From positions 7,743 through 71,742 of the forward strand of contig JAWXCF010000074.1 in NCBI GenBank assembly GCA_034440515.1: DNA of 64,000 nt, given 5' to 3'. Made by a program: the position numbers and the translations under genes. Positions 18,109 through 27,184 of the stretch are shown here, piece after piece; position 1 is the stretch's first letter; every line of letters starts with the position of its first letter. Under the pieces are notes generated by a model. That model made no database searches. It was not told where the DNA came from and was given only the letters and a program-made list of their open reading frames with translations. This DNA is from JAWXCF01 sp034440515 (GTDB lineage Bacteria; Bacteroidota; Bacteroidia; CAILMK01).

Positions 18109-18513
18109 CTAGATTGCGCTTGTATTCATTACAGTAGCTTCACCTTTTACAGTAGCTTCACCATCTTTCTTACCTTGTAATATGGTCTCAACAGTTGCTC
18201 TATGCTTTTCTTTATTTACTTCAATTACAGTAAATACAGCCTCATAGTCAGTATCTACATACATTGGCTTTACAAATGCCATACTTTGTTTTAAATAAAT
18301 AGTCCCTTCACCTGGGAATAATGTTCCGAATACTTTTGAGAATATAGCTCCACCTAAAAACCCGTGTACGATAGGAACTTTAAACATAGTAGTTGCTGCA
18401 TATTCTGCATCTAAATGGATTGGGTTTTTGTCACCTGTTACTTGCGCAAATAAGGCTACTTCCTCTTGAGTAAACTTGAAATCGTGACGGTAAATCTGTC
18501 CTTGTTCTATCAT
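18109..18513 (-). CDS. phaJ: MaoC-family (R)-specific enoyl-CoA hydratase, PhaJ-like
   Basis: 134 residues, the PhaJ length. It has the hydratase-2 motif FAQVTGDKNPIHLDAEYAA with the catalytic pair Asp28 and His33, then VPIVHGFLGGAIFS. PhaJ converts trans-2-enoyl-CoA from beta-oxidation to (R)-3-hydroxyacyl-CoA, the PHA synthase substrate. Its place divergent from phaE-phaC supports this use over other MaoC roles, although the exact substrate length is unknown. No full -7 element was found in front of it. Confidence 0.8.
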   Translation of the reverse strand: MIEQGQIYRHDFKFTQEEVALFAQVTGDKNPIHLDAEYAATTMFKVPIVHGFLGGAIFSKVFGTLFPGEGTIYLKQSMAFVKPMYVDTDYEAVFTVIEVNKEKHRATVETILQGKKDGEATVKGEATVMNTSAI

Positions 18514-18585
18514 TATAGTTAAAATACTTTAATACGTAAATATAGTTACGATATTAAGAAATAGACTTTACTATAATGTTAAATA

Positions 18586-18601
18586 GGTAAATTAATTTAC
18601 C
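18586..18601. promoter_or_regulatory. 16-bp perfect palindrome between phaJ and phaE (candidate operator)
   Basis: GGTAAATTAATTTACC is its own reverse complement. It sits in the 183-bp divergent region, 59 bases upstream of the phaE -7 element and 73 bases from the phaJ start, where one dimeric regulator could act on both sides. The regulator is unknown. Confidence 0.45.
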
Positions 18602-18659
18602 AAATGAATAGCTTAACCATTTGATTACACGATGTTTATATATTGATAATATATATTAC

Positions 18660-18667
18660 TACCTTTG
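18660..18667 (+). promoter_or_regulatory. -7 promoter element of phaEC
   Basis: TACCTTTG, a full TAnnTTTG match, 29 bases before the ATG at 18697. It falls inside the longer possible frame starting at TTG 18643, which argues for the ATG as the true start. Confidence 0.6.
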
Positions 18668-18696
18668 CAACATATTTTAATACATACTTAAAAACA

Positions 18697-20103
18697 ATGG
18701 AAAATAATCAATCTTACTTTGATAACTGGATGAAAAACCAGAGAGATATTTTAGACCAATGGAACAATATGAGTTCTACTGTACGCGAACAAACAAATAT
18801 GGATACTTTTTTCCAAAAGGGTCAAGAGTGGATGAATAAGTTCAATCAAACTGTAGAAGATACTACGGCAAATGGTCGTACCAAAATGGACGAAAATGTT
18901 AACAATCAAAAAGAAATGTGGACCAAAATGATGGATAATTGGAACAGTTGGCAGAATAGTTTGAATGAAAATATGATGAATTGGTCTAAGAATTTTAATG
19001 ACCAATATGTAAATAATGCTACTCAAAACTTTACCGAAACTGCAAAAAATTGGCAGAATGAAATGATGAATTCTACACAAAACTGGTCTAAAAATATGAC
19101 GAGTAATATTACAAACCCATTTGATATGCCAAATATGGTGAATTCAACTTCGCACAACGCTTATAAGTCTATGCAAAGTGGTATGGAAGCCTACCAAATG
19201 ATGGCTAAAATGTGGCAACCAATGTTCGAAAAAATGAACGTAAACGGATGGAATGCAGACGAGTTTCAAAAAATGGTAGATATGAATCAATTTAAATCAT
19301 ACTTAGACAAAGTATTTGATTTGAATCAAGTAAACATCAATATGAATAGCCTAATGAACAATTGGAGTAAAACAATGATGTCTATGAACAATCCTGAAAT
19401 GATGCAGAATATTCAGAATTCTATGAACGAAATGGTGTTACCACAAATGAATAATATGAGTGGTATGATGCAAGAAATGCAAAAGAATTTTACAGCTATG
19501 GTTGCGCCATTTTCTAAACTAATGCCTGATGATAAGAACCGTCAAATGATGGAGAAAATAGCTGACGTTAGCAAAAACTATACTGATGGTTTTCAAAAAC
19601 TAACTGAACTACAATATCATATTTATCACAAAGGTCAAAATGCTCTTGATAACTTTATGAAAGTAGTGACCGAGAAATATGAAAATGGCGACAAATTCAA
19701 AGATTTCAATGATATGTACAGTGAGTGGTTAAACCAAAGTGGTAAATCATTTGAAGAATTATTTGCTACAGATGAATACAGTAAACTTCAAGGTGACCTA
19801 GTAAATATATCTGCTGATATAAAAGCTAAAAATTCTGAAGTTATGGAAATAATGATGGAGCCATTACCATTAGTACGTAAGTCTGAAGCTGATGAAATCT
19901 ATTTGAGCAACTATGACTTGCGCAAACGTATTCACAGCCTAGAAAAAGAAATGGAAGCAATGAAGACTACCCCTAACCATCAAGAGCCAATGGTACACAA
20001 TCCTAACCCTATTCACCACGAAGAAGCTACTACTACTACACCAGAACCTCAAGAAGTTGCAATTAAGCCAGTTAGCAATTCTAAAACTGCTAAAAAAGCA
20101 TAA
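18697..20103 (+). CDS. phaE: PHA synthase subunit PhaE-like, Met/Asn/Trp-rich
   Basis: 468 residues from ATG 18697. About 50 are Met (roughly 11%), with many Asn, Gln and Trp, in amphipathic helices with recurring NW and MM pairs (MMDNWNSW, MMNWSKN, EMMNSTQNW, LMNNWSKTMM). The C-terminal part carries the PhaE hallmark: LPLVRKSEADEIYLSNYDLRK leads into a short coiled coil ending about residue 427. A Pro/Thr/Lys tail follows, resembling phasin tails. PhaE is the non-catalytic partner of class III PhaC. Allochromatium PhaE is about 360 residues, so this one is longer. Its stop TAA abuts the phaC ATG directly. Confidence 0.82.
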   Translation: MENNQSYFDNWMKNQRDILDQWNNMSSTVREQTNMDTFFQKGQEWMNKFNQTVEDTTANGRTKMDENVNNQKEMWTKMMDNWNSWQNSLNENMMNWSKNFNDQYVNNATQNFTETAKNWQNEMMNSTQNWSKNMTSNITNPFDMPNMVNSTSHNAYKSMQSGMEAYQMMAKMWQPMFEKMNVNGWNADEFQKMVDMNQFKSYLDKVFDLNQVNINMNSLMNNWSKTMMSMNNPEMMQNIQNSMNEMVLPQMNNMSGMMQEMQKNFTAMVAPFSKLMPDDKNRQMMEKIADVSKNYTDGFQKLTELQYHIYHKGQNALDNFMKVVTEKYENGDKFKDFNDMYSEWLNQSGKSFEELFATDEYSKLQGDLVNISADIKAKNSEVMEIMMEPLPLVRKSEADEIYLSNYDLRKRIHSLEKEMEAMKTTPNHQEPMVHNPNPIHHEEATTTTPEPQEVAIKPVSNSKTAKKA

Positions 20104-21168
20104 ATGTCAGAAAATACGGAAGAATTAAAAAACCCAATGGACACCTGGGTTGATATGCTACAAAAAATGGCTAAAGGGTATGAAAACCTTAGTCAAATTG
20201 AAAATGTAGATGTAGCCACAGCTCAGAAAGAACTGGTTTGGCAGTTAGACAAGGTTAAAATGTACCATTATAAAAATGATGCTGAAATAAAAGTTAAAAC
20301 ACCTGTTTTAATTTCTTATGCCTTGGTAAATCGTCAGGATATGATGGACATCCAGCCAGATCGCAGCTATATTAGAAATTTATTGAATTTAGGACTTGAT
20401 ATTTATATGATGGATTGGGGCTACCCTACCCAAGCTGATAAATTTTTGACATTAGACGATTATATAGAAATGTATTTGAATGACGGGGTTGACTTCATCA
20501 GAAAATCTGAATCTATAGATAAAATCAATTTAATGGGTATTTGTCAAGGTGGTACGTTTAGCGTGATATATGCTGCGCTACATCCTGAAAAAATAAAGAA
20601 TCTAATTACCCTAGTCACTCCAGTTGACTTCAGTAAAAACGATGGTCTCCTTATCCGTTGGTCACGTGATATGAACTTTGATACTATTGTTGATAGTCAA
20701 GGTACAATAAATGGCGATTTCTTAAATGCCGGTTTTTCTATGTTGAAACCAATGATGCAAGCTGGAAAAATGATGAACTTAATGAACATCATAGATGATA
20801 AAGATAAACTGATGAACTATTTGAGAATGGAAAAATGGATAAACGATAGTCCTAATCAAGCAGGTGAATGTTACAGAAGGTTTATGAAAGAATTGTATCA
20901 AGAAAATAAATTAGCTGAAAATAAATTAATCATTGAGGGTAAGCTGGTTGACTTGAAAAATCTTAATATGCCACTATTAAATATTTACGCATCAGAAGAC
21001 CACTTGGTACCGCCTAGTGCATCAATTGCACTAAATGATTTAGTAGGTAGTACTGACACGGAATTATATAAATTTCCAGGTGGACATATCGGTGTTTTTG
21101 TTGGGGGTAGATCTCAAAAAGAATTAGCACCAGCAGTAGAATCTTGGTTAAAATCAAGAGATAACTAG
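20104..21168 (+). CDS. phaC: Class III polyhydroxyalkanoate synthase catalytic subunit
   Basis: 354 residues, matching the class III PhaC length. The lipase-like box is GICQGG with nucleophile Cys147. Asp299 (YASEDHLVPP) and His328 (PGGHIGVF) complete the triad, in the same spacing as the Allochromatium enzyme. It polymerises (R)-3-hydroxyacyl-CoA into granule polyester. It starts with no gap after phaE and is followed 27 bases later by a strong terminator, so phaE-phaC is a two-gene operon. No phaA, phaB or separate phasin gene is visible in the window. Confidence 0.92.
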   Translation: MSENTEELKNPMDTWVDMLQKMAKGYENLSQIENVDVATAQKELVWQLDKVKMYHYKNDAEIKVKTPVLISYALVNRQDMMDIQPDRSYIRNLLNLGLDIYMMDWGYPTQADKFLTLDDYIEMYLNDGVDFIRKSESIDKINLMGICQGGTFSVIYAALHPEKIKNLITLVTPVDFSKNDGLLIRWSRDMNFDTIVDSQGTINGDFLNAGFSMLKPMMQAGKMMNLMNIIDDKDKLMNYLRMEKWINDSPNQAGECYRRFMKELYQENKLAENKLIIEGKLVDLKNLNMPLLNIYASEDHLVPPSASIALNDLVGSTDTELYKFPGGHIGVFVGGRSQKELAPAVESWLKSRDN

Positions 21169-21195
21169 TTTATTTTTTTAAAAAAATATTATTGG

Positions 21196-21228
21196 CCCTG
21201 CTTCTTAACAAATGGAGCAGGGTTTTTT
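21196..21228 (+). terminator. Rho-independent terminator after phaC
   Basis: Perfect 7-bp GC-rich stem CCCTGCT (21196-21202) / AGCAGGG (21216-21222) followed by six T. It lies only 10 bases before the start of the next gene on the same strand. Confidence 0.88.
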
Positions 21229-21238
21229 GTTATTCAAT

Positions 21239-22009
21239 ATGGCTGTTCAAATCCATCATAAATTTAATATTGACTATACTCTATCTGGTCAAGGCATCTC
21301 AATTCTATTTATTCACGGCTTAGATAGTGATAGCAGAATATGGAAGAGTTGGGTAACTCATTTCTCTTGTTCACATCATTGCATAAATATAGATTTGCCA
21401 GGACACGGCAGTTCGGAAATACAAGATCTTAATTTCAATTTTCAAGATATATGTAAATGCATTAAGGATTTAGTACTACAAAATACTAGTAATAAAATTC
21501 AAATAGTCGGTCATAGTTTAGGTGCGCAATGTGCTACTTGGTTTCAGCTATATTATCCTGAACTAGTCGAAAAGCTAGTTCTTATATCTCCAGCTGGTAT
21601 GGAAGTATTTACCAGATGGGAAATAGTCGGACTACAACAAATGGTACAGTTAATACCTGGCTCAGAAGCTTTGATGAAATTAACCAAAGATGATATTATA
21701 GCAGGGCAAATTAATGGATGTATGTCAATGAAATATATGAAATTCTATGTTGGACTCATAACAGCCAACCCAATACTTAACGAATTGCAAAAAGTAAAGT
21801 GCCCCGTACACCTTAGTTATGGTTTAGAAGATAAATTAATTCCCAATAAGGTATTTCATAGAAATTTGAGTATTAAAGATGTATATAGAAGTGCCGTAAC
21901 AAGACTGCATAGTTACAAAGGCATTTTGCTTAAGAATTCTGGCCACTTTAGCCTGATAGATAGGAAAGAGAAATTAATAGAATCTGTAGATGCATTTATT
22001 GCCTTGTAA
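21239..22009 (+). CDS. Alpha/beta hydrolase
   Basis: About 256 residues from ATG 21239. The frame is open back to an ATG at 21212, but that codon is inside the terminator stem. Alpha/beta-hydrolase features are LFIHGLDSDSRIW (oxyanion region), nucleophile Ser in VGHSLGAQ, Asp in YGLEDKLIP and His in NSGHFSLID. The substrate cannot be read from the sequence; an esterase, a thioesterase or a PHA-related hydrolase are all open. No promoter element lies between the terminator and the start, so expression may depend on read-through from phaEC. Confidence 0.8.
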   Translation: MAVQIHHKFNIDYTLSGQGISILFIHGLDSDSRIWKSWVTHFSCSHHCINIDLPGHGSSEIQDLNFNFQDICKCIKDLVLQNTSNKIQIVGHSLGAQCATWFQLYYPELVEKLVLISPAGMEVFTRWEIVGLQQMVQLIPGSEALMKLTKDDIIAGQINGCMSMKYMKFYVGLITANPILNELQKVKCPVHLSYGLEDKLIPNKVFHRNLSIKDVYRSAVTRLHSYKGILLKNSGHFSLIDRKEKLIESVDAFIAL

Positions 22010-22048
22010 TTATTGGTATTCCTGTTTAATATTAGGCTTTAGCAATTG

Positions 22049-22056
22049 TACCTTTG
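22049..22056 (+). promoter_or_regulatory. -7 promoter element of lolD
   Basis: TACCTTTG, a full TAnnTTTG match ending 13 bases before the ATG at 22070. It overlaps the longer possible frame (TTG 22046), which supports the ATG start and a very short leader. Confidence 0.55.
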
Positions 22057-22069
22057 TTTTCGGACTGAT

Positions 22070-22735
22070 ATGATATCCGGACATAAAATATTTAAATCTT
22101 ACAGTAATTTAACCATTTTAAAAGGGGTTGATTTACACGTAGAACACGGTGAAATAGTCGCTATAGTTGGTGCAAGCGGTGCAGGAAAAAGCACCTTGCT
22201 CCAAATATTAGGAACACTAGAGGCACCTGATAATGGCTGGATAGAAATTAACCACATTGACCCAAATAAACTAAGTAGTAAAAAACTAGCTGAATTTAGA
22301 AATAAGCATATTGGTTTCATATTTCAATTTCATCATTTATTGCCAGAGTTTACTGTATTAGAAAATGTATCAATACCTGGCTATATAGCTGGGCGTAAGA
22401 ATGCCGAGCTTAAGTCAGCAGCTATAAATTTGTTAGAAATATTGGGTGTAGCAGATAAAGCCAATACCAAACCAAGTGTGTTAAGTGGTGGTGAACAACA
22501 AAGAGTCGCTATAGCTAGGGCATTGATTAATAGCCCTTCAGTTGTATTGGCAGATGAACCAACTGGAAACTTAGATAGTCAGAATGCAGAATTACTTCAT
22601 AGCCTAATTCATAAGTTACGAGCTGAATTAAATCAAACATTTCTGATAGTAACCCATAACACTGCACTTGCAGAAATGGCAGATAGACAATTGAAAATGG
22701 CAGATGGTATAATTGTGAACAACAAGAAATCATAG
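22070..22735 (+). CDS. lolD: ABC transporter ATPase, LolD family
   Basis: 221 residues from ATG 22070. Walker A GASGAGKS, Q-loop FIFQFHHLLPEFT, signature LSGGEQQRVAIARAL, Walker B VVLADEPTGNLDS and the H-loop IVTHNTALA are all present. The LolD/MacB subgroup is recognisable from HHLLPEFTVLENV. LolD powers release of lipoproteins from the inner membrane to LolA. The membrane subunits (LolC/E) are not adjacent, as is common in Bacteroidota. It is 4 bases before kdsB. Confidence 0.85.
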   Translation: MISGHKIFKSYSNLTILKGVDLHVEHGEIVAIVGASGAGKSTLLQILGTLEAPDNGWIEINHIDPNKLSSKKLAEFRNKHIGFIFQFHHLLPEFTVLENVSIPGYIAGRKNAELKSAAINLLEILGVADKANTKPSVLSGGEQQRVAIARALINSPSVVLADEPTGNLDSQNAELLHSLIHKLRAELNQTFLIVTHNTALAEMADRQLKMADGIIVNNKKS

Positions 22736-22739
22736 TATT

Positions 22740-23504
22740 GTGAGAATATTAGCGATAATACCTGCTAGGTTGAGCAGTACCAGATTGCCAAATAAGCCCT
22801 TGTGTATAATCGGTGATAAGCCAATGGTACTTCACGTGTATGATGAAGTAGTCAAGGCAAATATTGCAACAAAAGTATATATAGCTACTGACCACGAGAG
22901 AATTCAATCTATAGCAAAAAATCACGGTGCTAATGTGATGTTTACTGATGAAAATCACGAGAATGGAACTGAACGATGTTGCGAGGTTGTGAATAATTTG
23001 GAGGCATTAGGGCAAGAATTTGACTTAGTTATAAATATACAAGGTGATGAACCTTTTATTAGCCAAGAGCCGCTTCTCACATTGATAAATGTATTTCAAA
23101 GGAATACCGAAGCAGATATAGCAACACTATATCAAAATTTTATAAATGAAGAAGAGTTACTAAGCACAAATACAGCTAAAGTAATTTTAAACAAGGATAA
23201 TAAGGCACAATATTTTTCCAGATTACCGATACCATTCGCTAGAAACGGAGCCATTAACCTTGATTCATATCACAAGCATATTGGAATATATGCGTATCGT
23301 GTTAAGGCTTTGAAAGAAATAGTACAATTACCAGTATCACTCTGGGAAATGCAAGAAATGCTGGAACAACTTAGATGGCTATACAATGGCTATGACGTGT
23401 ATTTGGCTGAAACAAACTACATAATGATAAGTGTAGATACACCTGACGACCTGCAGAAGGCTAGAATGCACTATGAACAAATGAAAACACTGAAATCCAT
23501 ATAA
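22740..23504 (+). CDS. kdsB: 3-deoxy-manno-octulosonate cytidylyltransferase
   Basis: 254 residues from a GTG start. Motifs are IPARLSSTRLPNKPL (CTP loop), VINIQGDEPF (metal Asp), YFSRLPIPFAR and HIGIYAYR. It activates KDO as CMP-KDO for lipid A core synthesis in the cytoplasm. It lies between lolD and pyrG in one transcript; PyrG makes the CTP used by this enzyme. Confidence 0.94.
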   Translation: MRILAIIPARLSSTRLPNKPLCIIGDKPMVLHVYDEVVKANIATKVYIATDHERIQSIAKNHGANVMFTDENHENGTERCCEVVNNLEALGQEFDLVINIQGDEPFISQEPLLTLINVFQRNTEADIATLYQNFINEEELLSTNTAKVILNKDNKAQYFSRLPIPFARNGAINLDSYHKHIGIYAYRVKALKEIVQLPVSLWEMQEMLEQLRWLYNGYDVYLAETNYIMISVDTPDDLQKARMHYEQMKTLKSI

Positions 23505-23519
23505 TTAAAAATTAATACA

Positions 23520-25181
23520 ATGTCAAAGACTAAATATATATTCGTTACAGGGGGTGTTAGCTCCAGTTTGGGAAAAGGAATTATAGCTGCCAGCCTAGCT
23601 AAATTGCTACAGGTGCGTGGATATAGTGTAACAATTCAAAAATTTGATCCATACATAAACGTTGATCCTGGTACTCTAAACCCTTATGAGCACGGCGAAT
23701 GTTTCGTAACTGATGATGGAGCAGAAACAGATTTAGATCTTGGGCATTATGAGCGGTTTTTGAATATAGCTACCAGTCAAGCAAATAATGTAACTACTGG
23801 TCAGGTATATCAGACTGTAATCCAAAAGGAGAGAAAAGGAGAATATTTAGGCAAAACTGTGCAGGTAGTTCCGCACATTACAGACGAAATCAAAATGAGA
23901 TTTCAAAAATTAAGTAAGTCTGGCATATATGATATTATTATAACTGAGATAGGTGGTACTGTGGGTGATATAGAGTCACTACCATATATAGAGTCACTTA
24001 GACAAATGCGATATGAGAAGGGAATTCACAACTGCTTAGTTATTCACCTTACCTATATACCGTTTCTAAAAGGAGCAGGAGAATTAAAAACAAAACCTAC
24101 ACAGCATAGCGTAAAAACTATGTTAGAAACAGGTGTACAACCTGATATATTGGTATGTAGAACAGAATACCCTATCCCTAAAGATATGCGTAAGAAATTG
24201 GCCCTGTTTTGTAACGTTAAGCCAAATGCTGTAATTGAAGCCATAGATGCTAATAGCATATACGAAGTACCGTTACTAATGCAAAAAGAAAACTTAGACA
24301 AGGTAGTTTTAGCTAAGTTAAAATGGGGATTAAAGCAAGAGCCAGATCTAAGTAATTGGAAAGAGTTCTTAGACAAGCTAGTACATTATAATCACGAAAT
24401 ACATATAGGGCTAATAGGAAAATATACTGAACTACCTGATGCCTATAAATCTATAAATGAATCATTCATACACGCTGGTGCAGCTAATAATGTAAAAGTT
24501 AGGGTACAATACATAAGCAGTGAAAAATTAAAGTCTGATAACATTGCACAACACTTAGAGTTATTGGATGGTGTACTAGTTGCTCCTGGATTTGGAGAGC
24601 GTGGTATAGAAGGAAAGATTCTCGCTATTGAATATGTGAGAGAGCATAGTATCCCGTTTTTTGGAATTTGCCTAGGTATGCAGTGTGCTGTAATAGAGTT
24701 TGGTAGAAATGTACTAAAACTTAGTCAAGCACATAGCACAGAAATGGACCCTAAGACACCTTCACCTGTTATCGACATAATGGAGGAGCAAAAGGAGAAG
24801 ACTGCTAAAGGTGGAACTATGAGGTTAGGCGCCTACCCTTGCGAATTGGTAAAAAACACCCTAGCGCACAAAATATATGGTCAGAACGTAATAATGGAGC
24901 GACATAGACACCGATTTGAATTTAATAACAAGTATCGTGACCAATATGAAAAAGCAGGCTTAAAAATGTCTGGAATAAATCCTGTAAGTAAATTGGTAGA
25001 GATAATTGAGATTAAAGCTCACCCGTTTTTCTTAGGGGCACAGTTTCACCCTGAACTAAAGAGTACTGTAGACAATCCACATCCAATATTTTTAGCATTT
25101 GTAAAAGCTGCTGCAGATAGAAAACTACACAGAGATAAGCAATCTAATGTAGCAATAGAGTCAGAAGTTCTGGTATCTTAA
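23520..25181 (+). CDS. pyrG: CTP synthase
   Basis: 553 residues. The amidoligase domain starts with [14 protein letters not shown] and contains [18 protein letters not shown] and [16 protein letters not shown]. The class I glutamine amidotransferase domain has the nucleophile Cys in FFGICLGMQ, and the His/Glu pair in FHPEL. It aminates UTP to CTP. It is 15 bases after kdsB. Its stop shares TTAA with the stop of convergent rocD. Confidence 0.97.
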   Translation: MSKTKYIFVTGGVSSSLGKGIIAASLAKLLQVRGYSVTIQKFDPYINVDPGTLNPYEHGECFVTDDGAETDLDLGHYERFLNIATSQANNVTTGQVYQTVIQKERKGEYLGKTVQVVPHITDEIKMRFQKLSKSGIYDIIITEIGGTVGDIESLPYIESLRQMRYEKGIHNCLVIHLTYIPFLKGAGELKTKPTQHSVKTMLETGVQPDILVCRTEYPIPKDMRKKLALFCNVKPNAVIEAIDANSIYEVPLLMQKENLDKVVLAKLKWGLKQEPDLSNWKEFLDKLVHYNHEIHIGLIGKYTELPDAYKSINESFIHAGAANNVKVRVQYISSEKLKSDNIAQHLELLDGVLVAPGFGERGIEGKILAIEYVREHSIPFFGICLGMQCAVIEFGRNVLKLSQAHSTEMDPKTPSPVIDIMEEQKEKTAKGGTMRLGAYPCELVKNTLAHKIYGQNVIMERHRHRFEFNNKYRDQYEKAGLKMSGINPVSKLVEIIEIKAHPFFLGAQFHPELKSTVDNPHPIFLAFVKAAADRKLHRDKQSNVAIESEVLVS

Positions 25182-26446
25182 TTATCAGCTATATGAGCCT
25201 CATATTCACGAATGCTATTGATAATTATATCTGTAGCTTCGTTTAATTGAGATTCGGTTATAACCAATGGTGGCGCAAACCTGATGATATTCCTATGGGT
25301 TTGCTTGGCAAGTACACCATTTTTCATCATCACTTTACATAGTTCCAGTCCAGCGTGCTCATTGTGATTGTCATAAACCTTTATGGCATTTAGCAATCCC
25401 TTGCCTCGCACTGTTGTAACTATTCCCGTACCTATTAGTGTTTCTAATTTAGCTCTGAATATTTGGCCCAATCTGAAAGCATTTTCTGCTAGGTTTTCAT
25501 CTACTAATATTTTCAAAGCCTCAAGTGCTACAGCCGCCGCCAATGGATTTCCACCAAAGGTAGAGCCGTGTTCTCCTGGCTTAATTGTCAGCATTATTTC
25601 ATCATTAGCTAATACTGCAGATATTGGCAACATACCCCCTGATAATGCCTTACCTAATATAAGAATGTCGCCTTTTACACCATCATAATCTTGTGCTAAC
25701 ATTTTCCCCGTCCTAGCTAATCCAGTCTGAATTTCATCGGTCATAAACAGCACATTATGTCTGGTGCATATTTCTCTAACCTTAGCTAGGTAACCATCTT
25801 GAGGAACTATTACCCCAGCTTCTCCTTGCATTGGCTCAACTAAAAATCCACACACTTCTGGCATTTTCAATGCCTCATCTAATGCTTCAGTATCGTCAAA
25901 TGGGACCATAAAAAAGCCTGGCATAGTCGGACCAAATCTATCTCTGGTAAATTTATCTGTACTGAATGATAAGATTCCAGTAGTTCTACCGTGAAAATTA
26001 TTTACTGCTACTACGATTATGGCTTTATTTACGGGAATTTGTTTCACATCATAGCCCCATCTACGGGCTAGTTTTACGGCAGTTTCCACAGCTTCAGCAC
26101 CGCTATTCATCATCAGAACTTTATCATAGCCAAATAGTTCAGCCATATATTGCTCTGTAGGTCCAAGTTTGTCATTATAAAATGCCCTGCTGGTCAGAGT
26201 TAGTACATTAGCTTGATCTTGAATAGCTTTAACCAATCTTGGGTGACAATGACCTTGATTTACAGCACTATATGCACTTAAAAAATCAAAATAATGCTTC
26301 CCTTCTACATCATACATATCTACACCAGAGGCACTACTTATCACTACAGGCAATGGCTTGTAGTTGTGGGCCCCATATTTACCCTCTAAATCTATAAGTT
26401 CCTGTGATGTCATAAATCCTATATCCTCTAATGTGTCAGTGTACAT
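25178..26446 (-). CDS. rocD: Ornithine--oxo-acid (ornithine delta-) aminotransferase
   Basis: 422 residues of a class III PLP aminotransferase. Lys266 (LGKALSGG) is the PLP lysine, with Asp237 in [26 protein letters not shown], and [10 protein letters not shown]. The opening [13 protein letters not shown] and [19 protein letters not shown] are typical of RocD and not of acetylornithine aminotransferase. It links ornithine to glutamate semialdehyde and proline. It follows engB by 22 bases. Confidence 0.92.
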   Translation of the reverse strand: MYTDTLEDIGFMTSQELIDLEGKYGAHNYKPLPVVISSASGVDMYDVEGKHYFDFLSAYSAVNQGHCHPRLVKAIQDQANVLTLTSRAFYNDKLGPTEQYMAELFGYDKVLMMNSGAEAVETAVKLARRWGYDVKQIPVNKAIIVVAVNNFHGRTTGILSFSTDKFTRDRFGPTMPGFFMVPFDDTEALDEALKMPEVCGFLVEPMQGEAGVIVPQDGYLAKVREICTRHNVLFMTDEIQTGLARTGKMLAQDYDGVKGDILILGKALSGGMLPISAVLANDEIMLTIKPGEHGSTFGGNPLAAAVALEALKILVDENLAENAFRLGQIFRAKLETLIGTGIVTTVRGKGLLNAIKVYDNHNEHAGLELCKVMMKNGVLAKQTHRNIIRFAPPLVITESQLNEATDIIINSIREYEAHIADN

Positions 26447-26468
26447 ATAGCAAATTTACGTGTTTAAA

Positions 26469-27080
26469 TTAAGCATCTTGACGATATTGCTCCCACATTT
26501 TCAAACAGTACCCTATATATTCATAGAGTTCATCTTTACCTAATTTATCATCGACTGATGTTTTAATTAATTTAGGAAATTCTTCCCACACTTCCGCAAG
26601 TTTCTCTTGATAACTGGAGTACCATTTCTCATATTCTACAGCTTTTATTCTGTCTGCTTTAGTAGCTACTATACAAAATGGGATGGAACGCTCGCCCAAC
26701 CAGTTTATCATATCTATGTCTAACTTTTGAGGTGGTATAGAGCAATCTATTAGAAGAAATACATTTACTAGTTGTTCTCTTTTATTTAAGTAAACTTTAG
26801 ACCTTGCCTCCCACTCTAATCGTTTAGTTTGTGCAACAATGGCGTAACCATAGCCAGGTAAATCAACTAAATGCCAGGCATCATCTACCTTAAAGTAGTT
26901 CATTAGCTTTGTTTTACCGGGTTTGCTACTCACTTGTGCCAAACCAGACTTCTGTGCTAAGAAATTGATTAGTGAAGATTTACCAACATTACTCCTGCCT
27001 ATAAAGGCAAATTCTGGAATATTATCGGTTGGACATTCCTTAATAGATGGGGCACTTTTAACAAAAACTATAGAATCCAA
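26469..27080 (-). CDS. engB: Ribosome biogenesis GTPase EngB (YsxC/YihA)
   Basis: 203 residues from a TTG start; a stop lies six codons upstream and no ATG is available. G1 is GRSNVGKSSLIN (K34), G3 is DLPGYGYA and G4 is TKAD. EngB assists large-subunit assembly. It is the first gene of an engB-rocD transcript. Confidence 0.93.
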   Translation of the reverse strand: MDSIVFVKSAPSIKECPTDNIPEFAFIGRSNVGKSSLINFLAQKSGLAQVSSKPGKTKLMNYFKVDDAWHLVDLPGYGYAIVAQTKRLEWEARSKVYLNKREQLVNVFLLIDCSIPPQKLDIDMINWLGERSIPFCIVATKADRIKAVEYEKWYSSYQEKLAEVWEEFPKLIKTSVDDKLGKDELYEYIGYCLKMWEQYRQDA

Positions 27081-27098
27081 GGTGGCATACTTTAGCTA

Positions 27099-27106
27099 CA
27101 AAGGTA
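27099..27106 (-). promoter_or_regulatory. -7 promoter element of engB-rocD
   Basis: TACCTTTG on the minus strand. The predicted start is about 12 bases from the engB TTG codon. It is 20 bases from the divergent menG element, so the two promoters share upstream DNA. Confidence 0.5.
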
Positions 27107-27126
27107 CAGCACTACTTATCAGGTCT

Positions 27127-27134
27127 TATCTTTG
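27127..27134 (+). promoter_or_regulatory. -7 promoter element of menG-porT
   Basis: TATCTTTG, a full TAnnTTTG match, predicting a leader of about 45 bases before the ATG at 27185. Confidence 0.5.
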
Positions 27135-27184
27135 CTTATATTCATTTATAGTAAGAATATAAAATAGTTAGATAAAAATATAGA

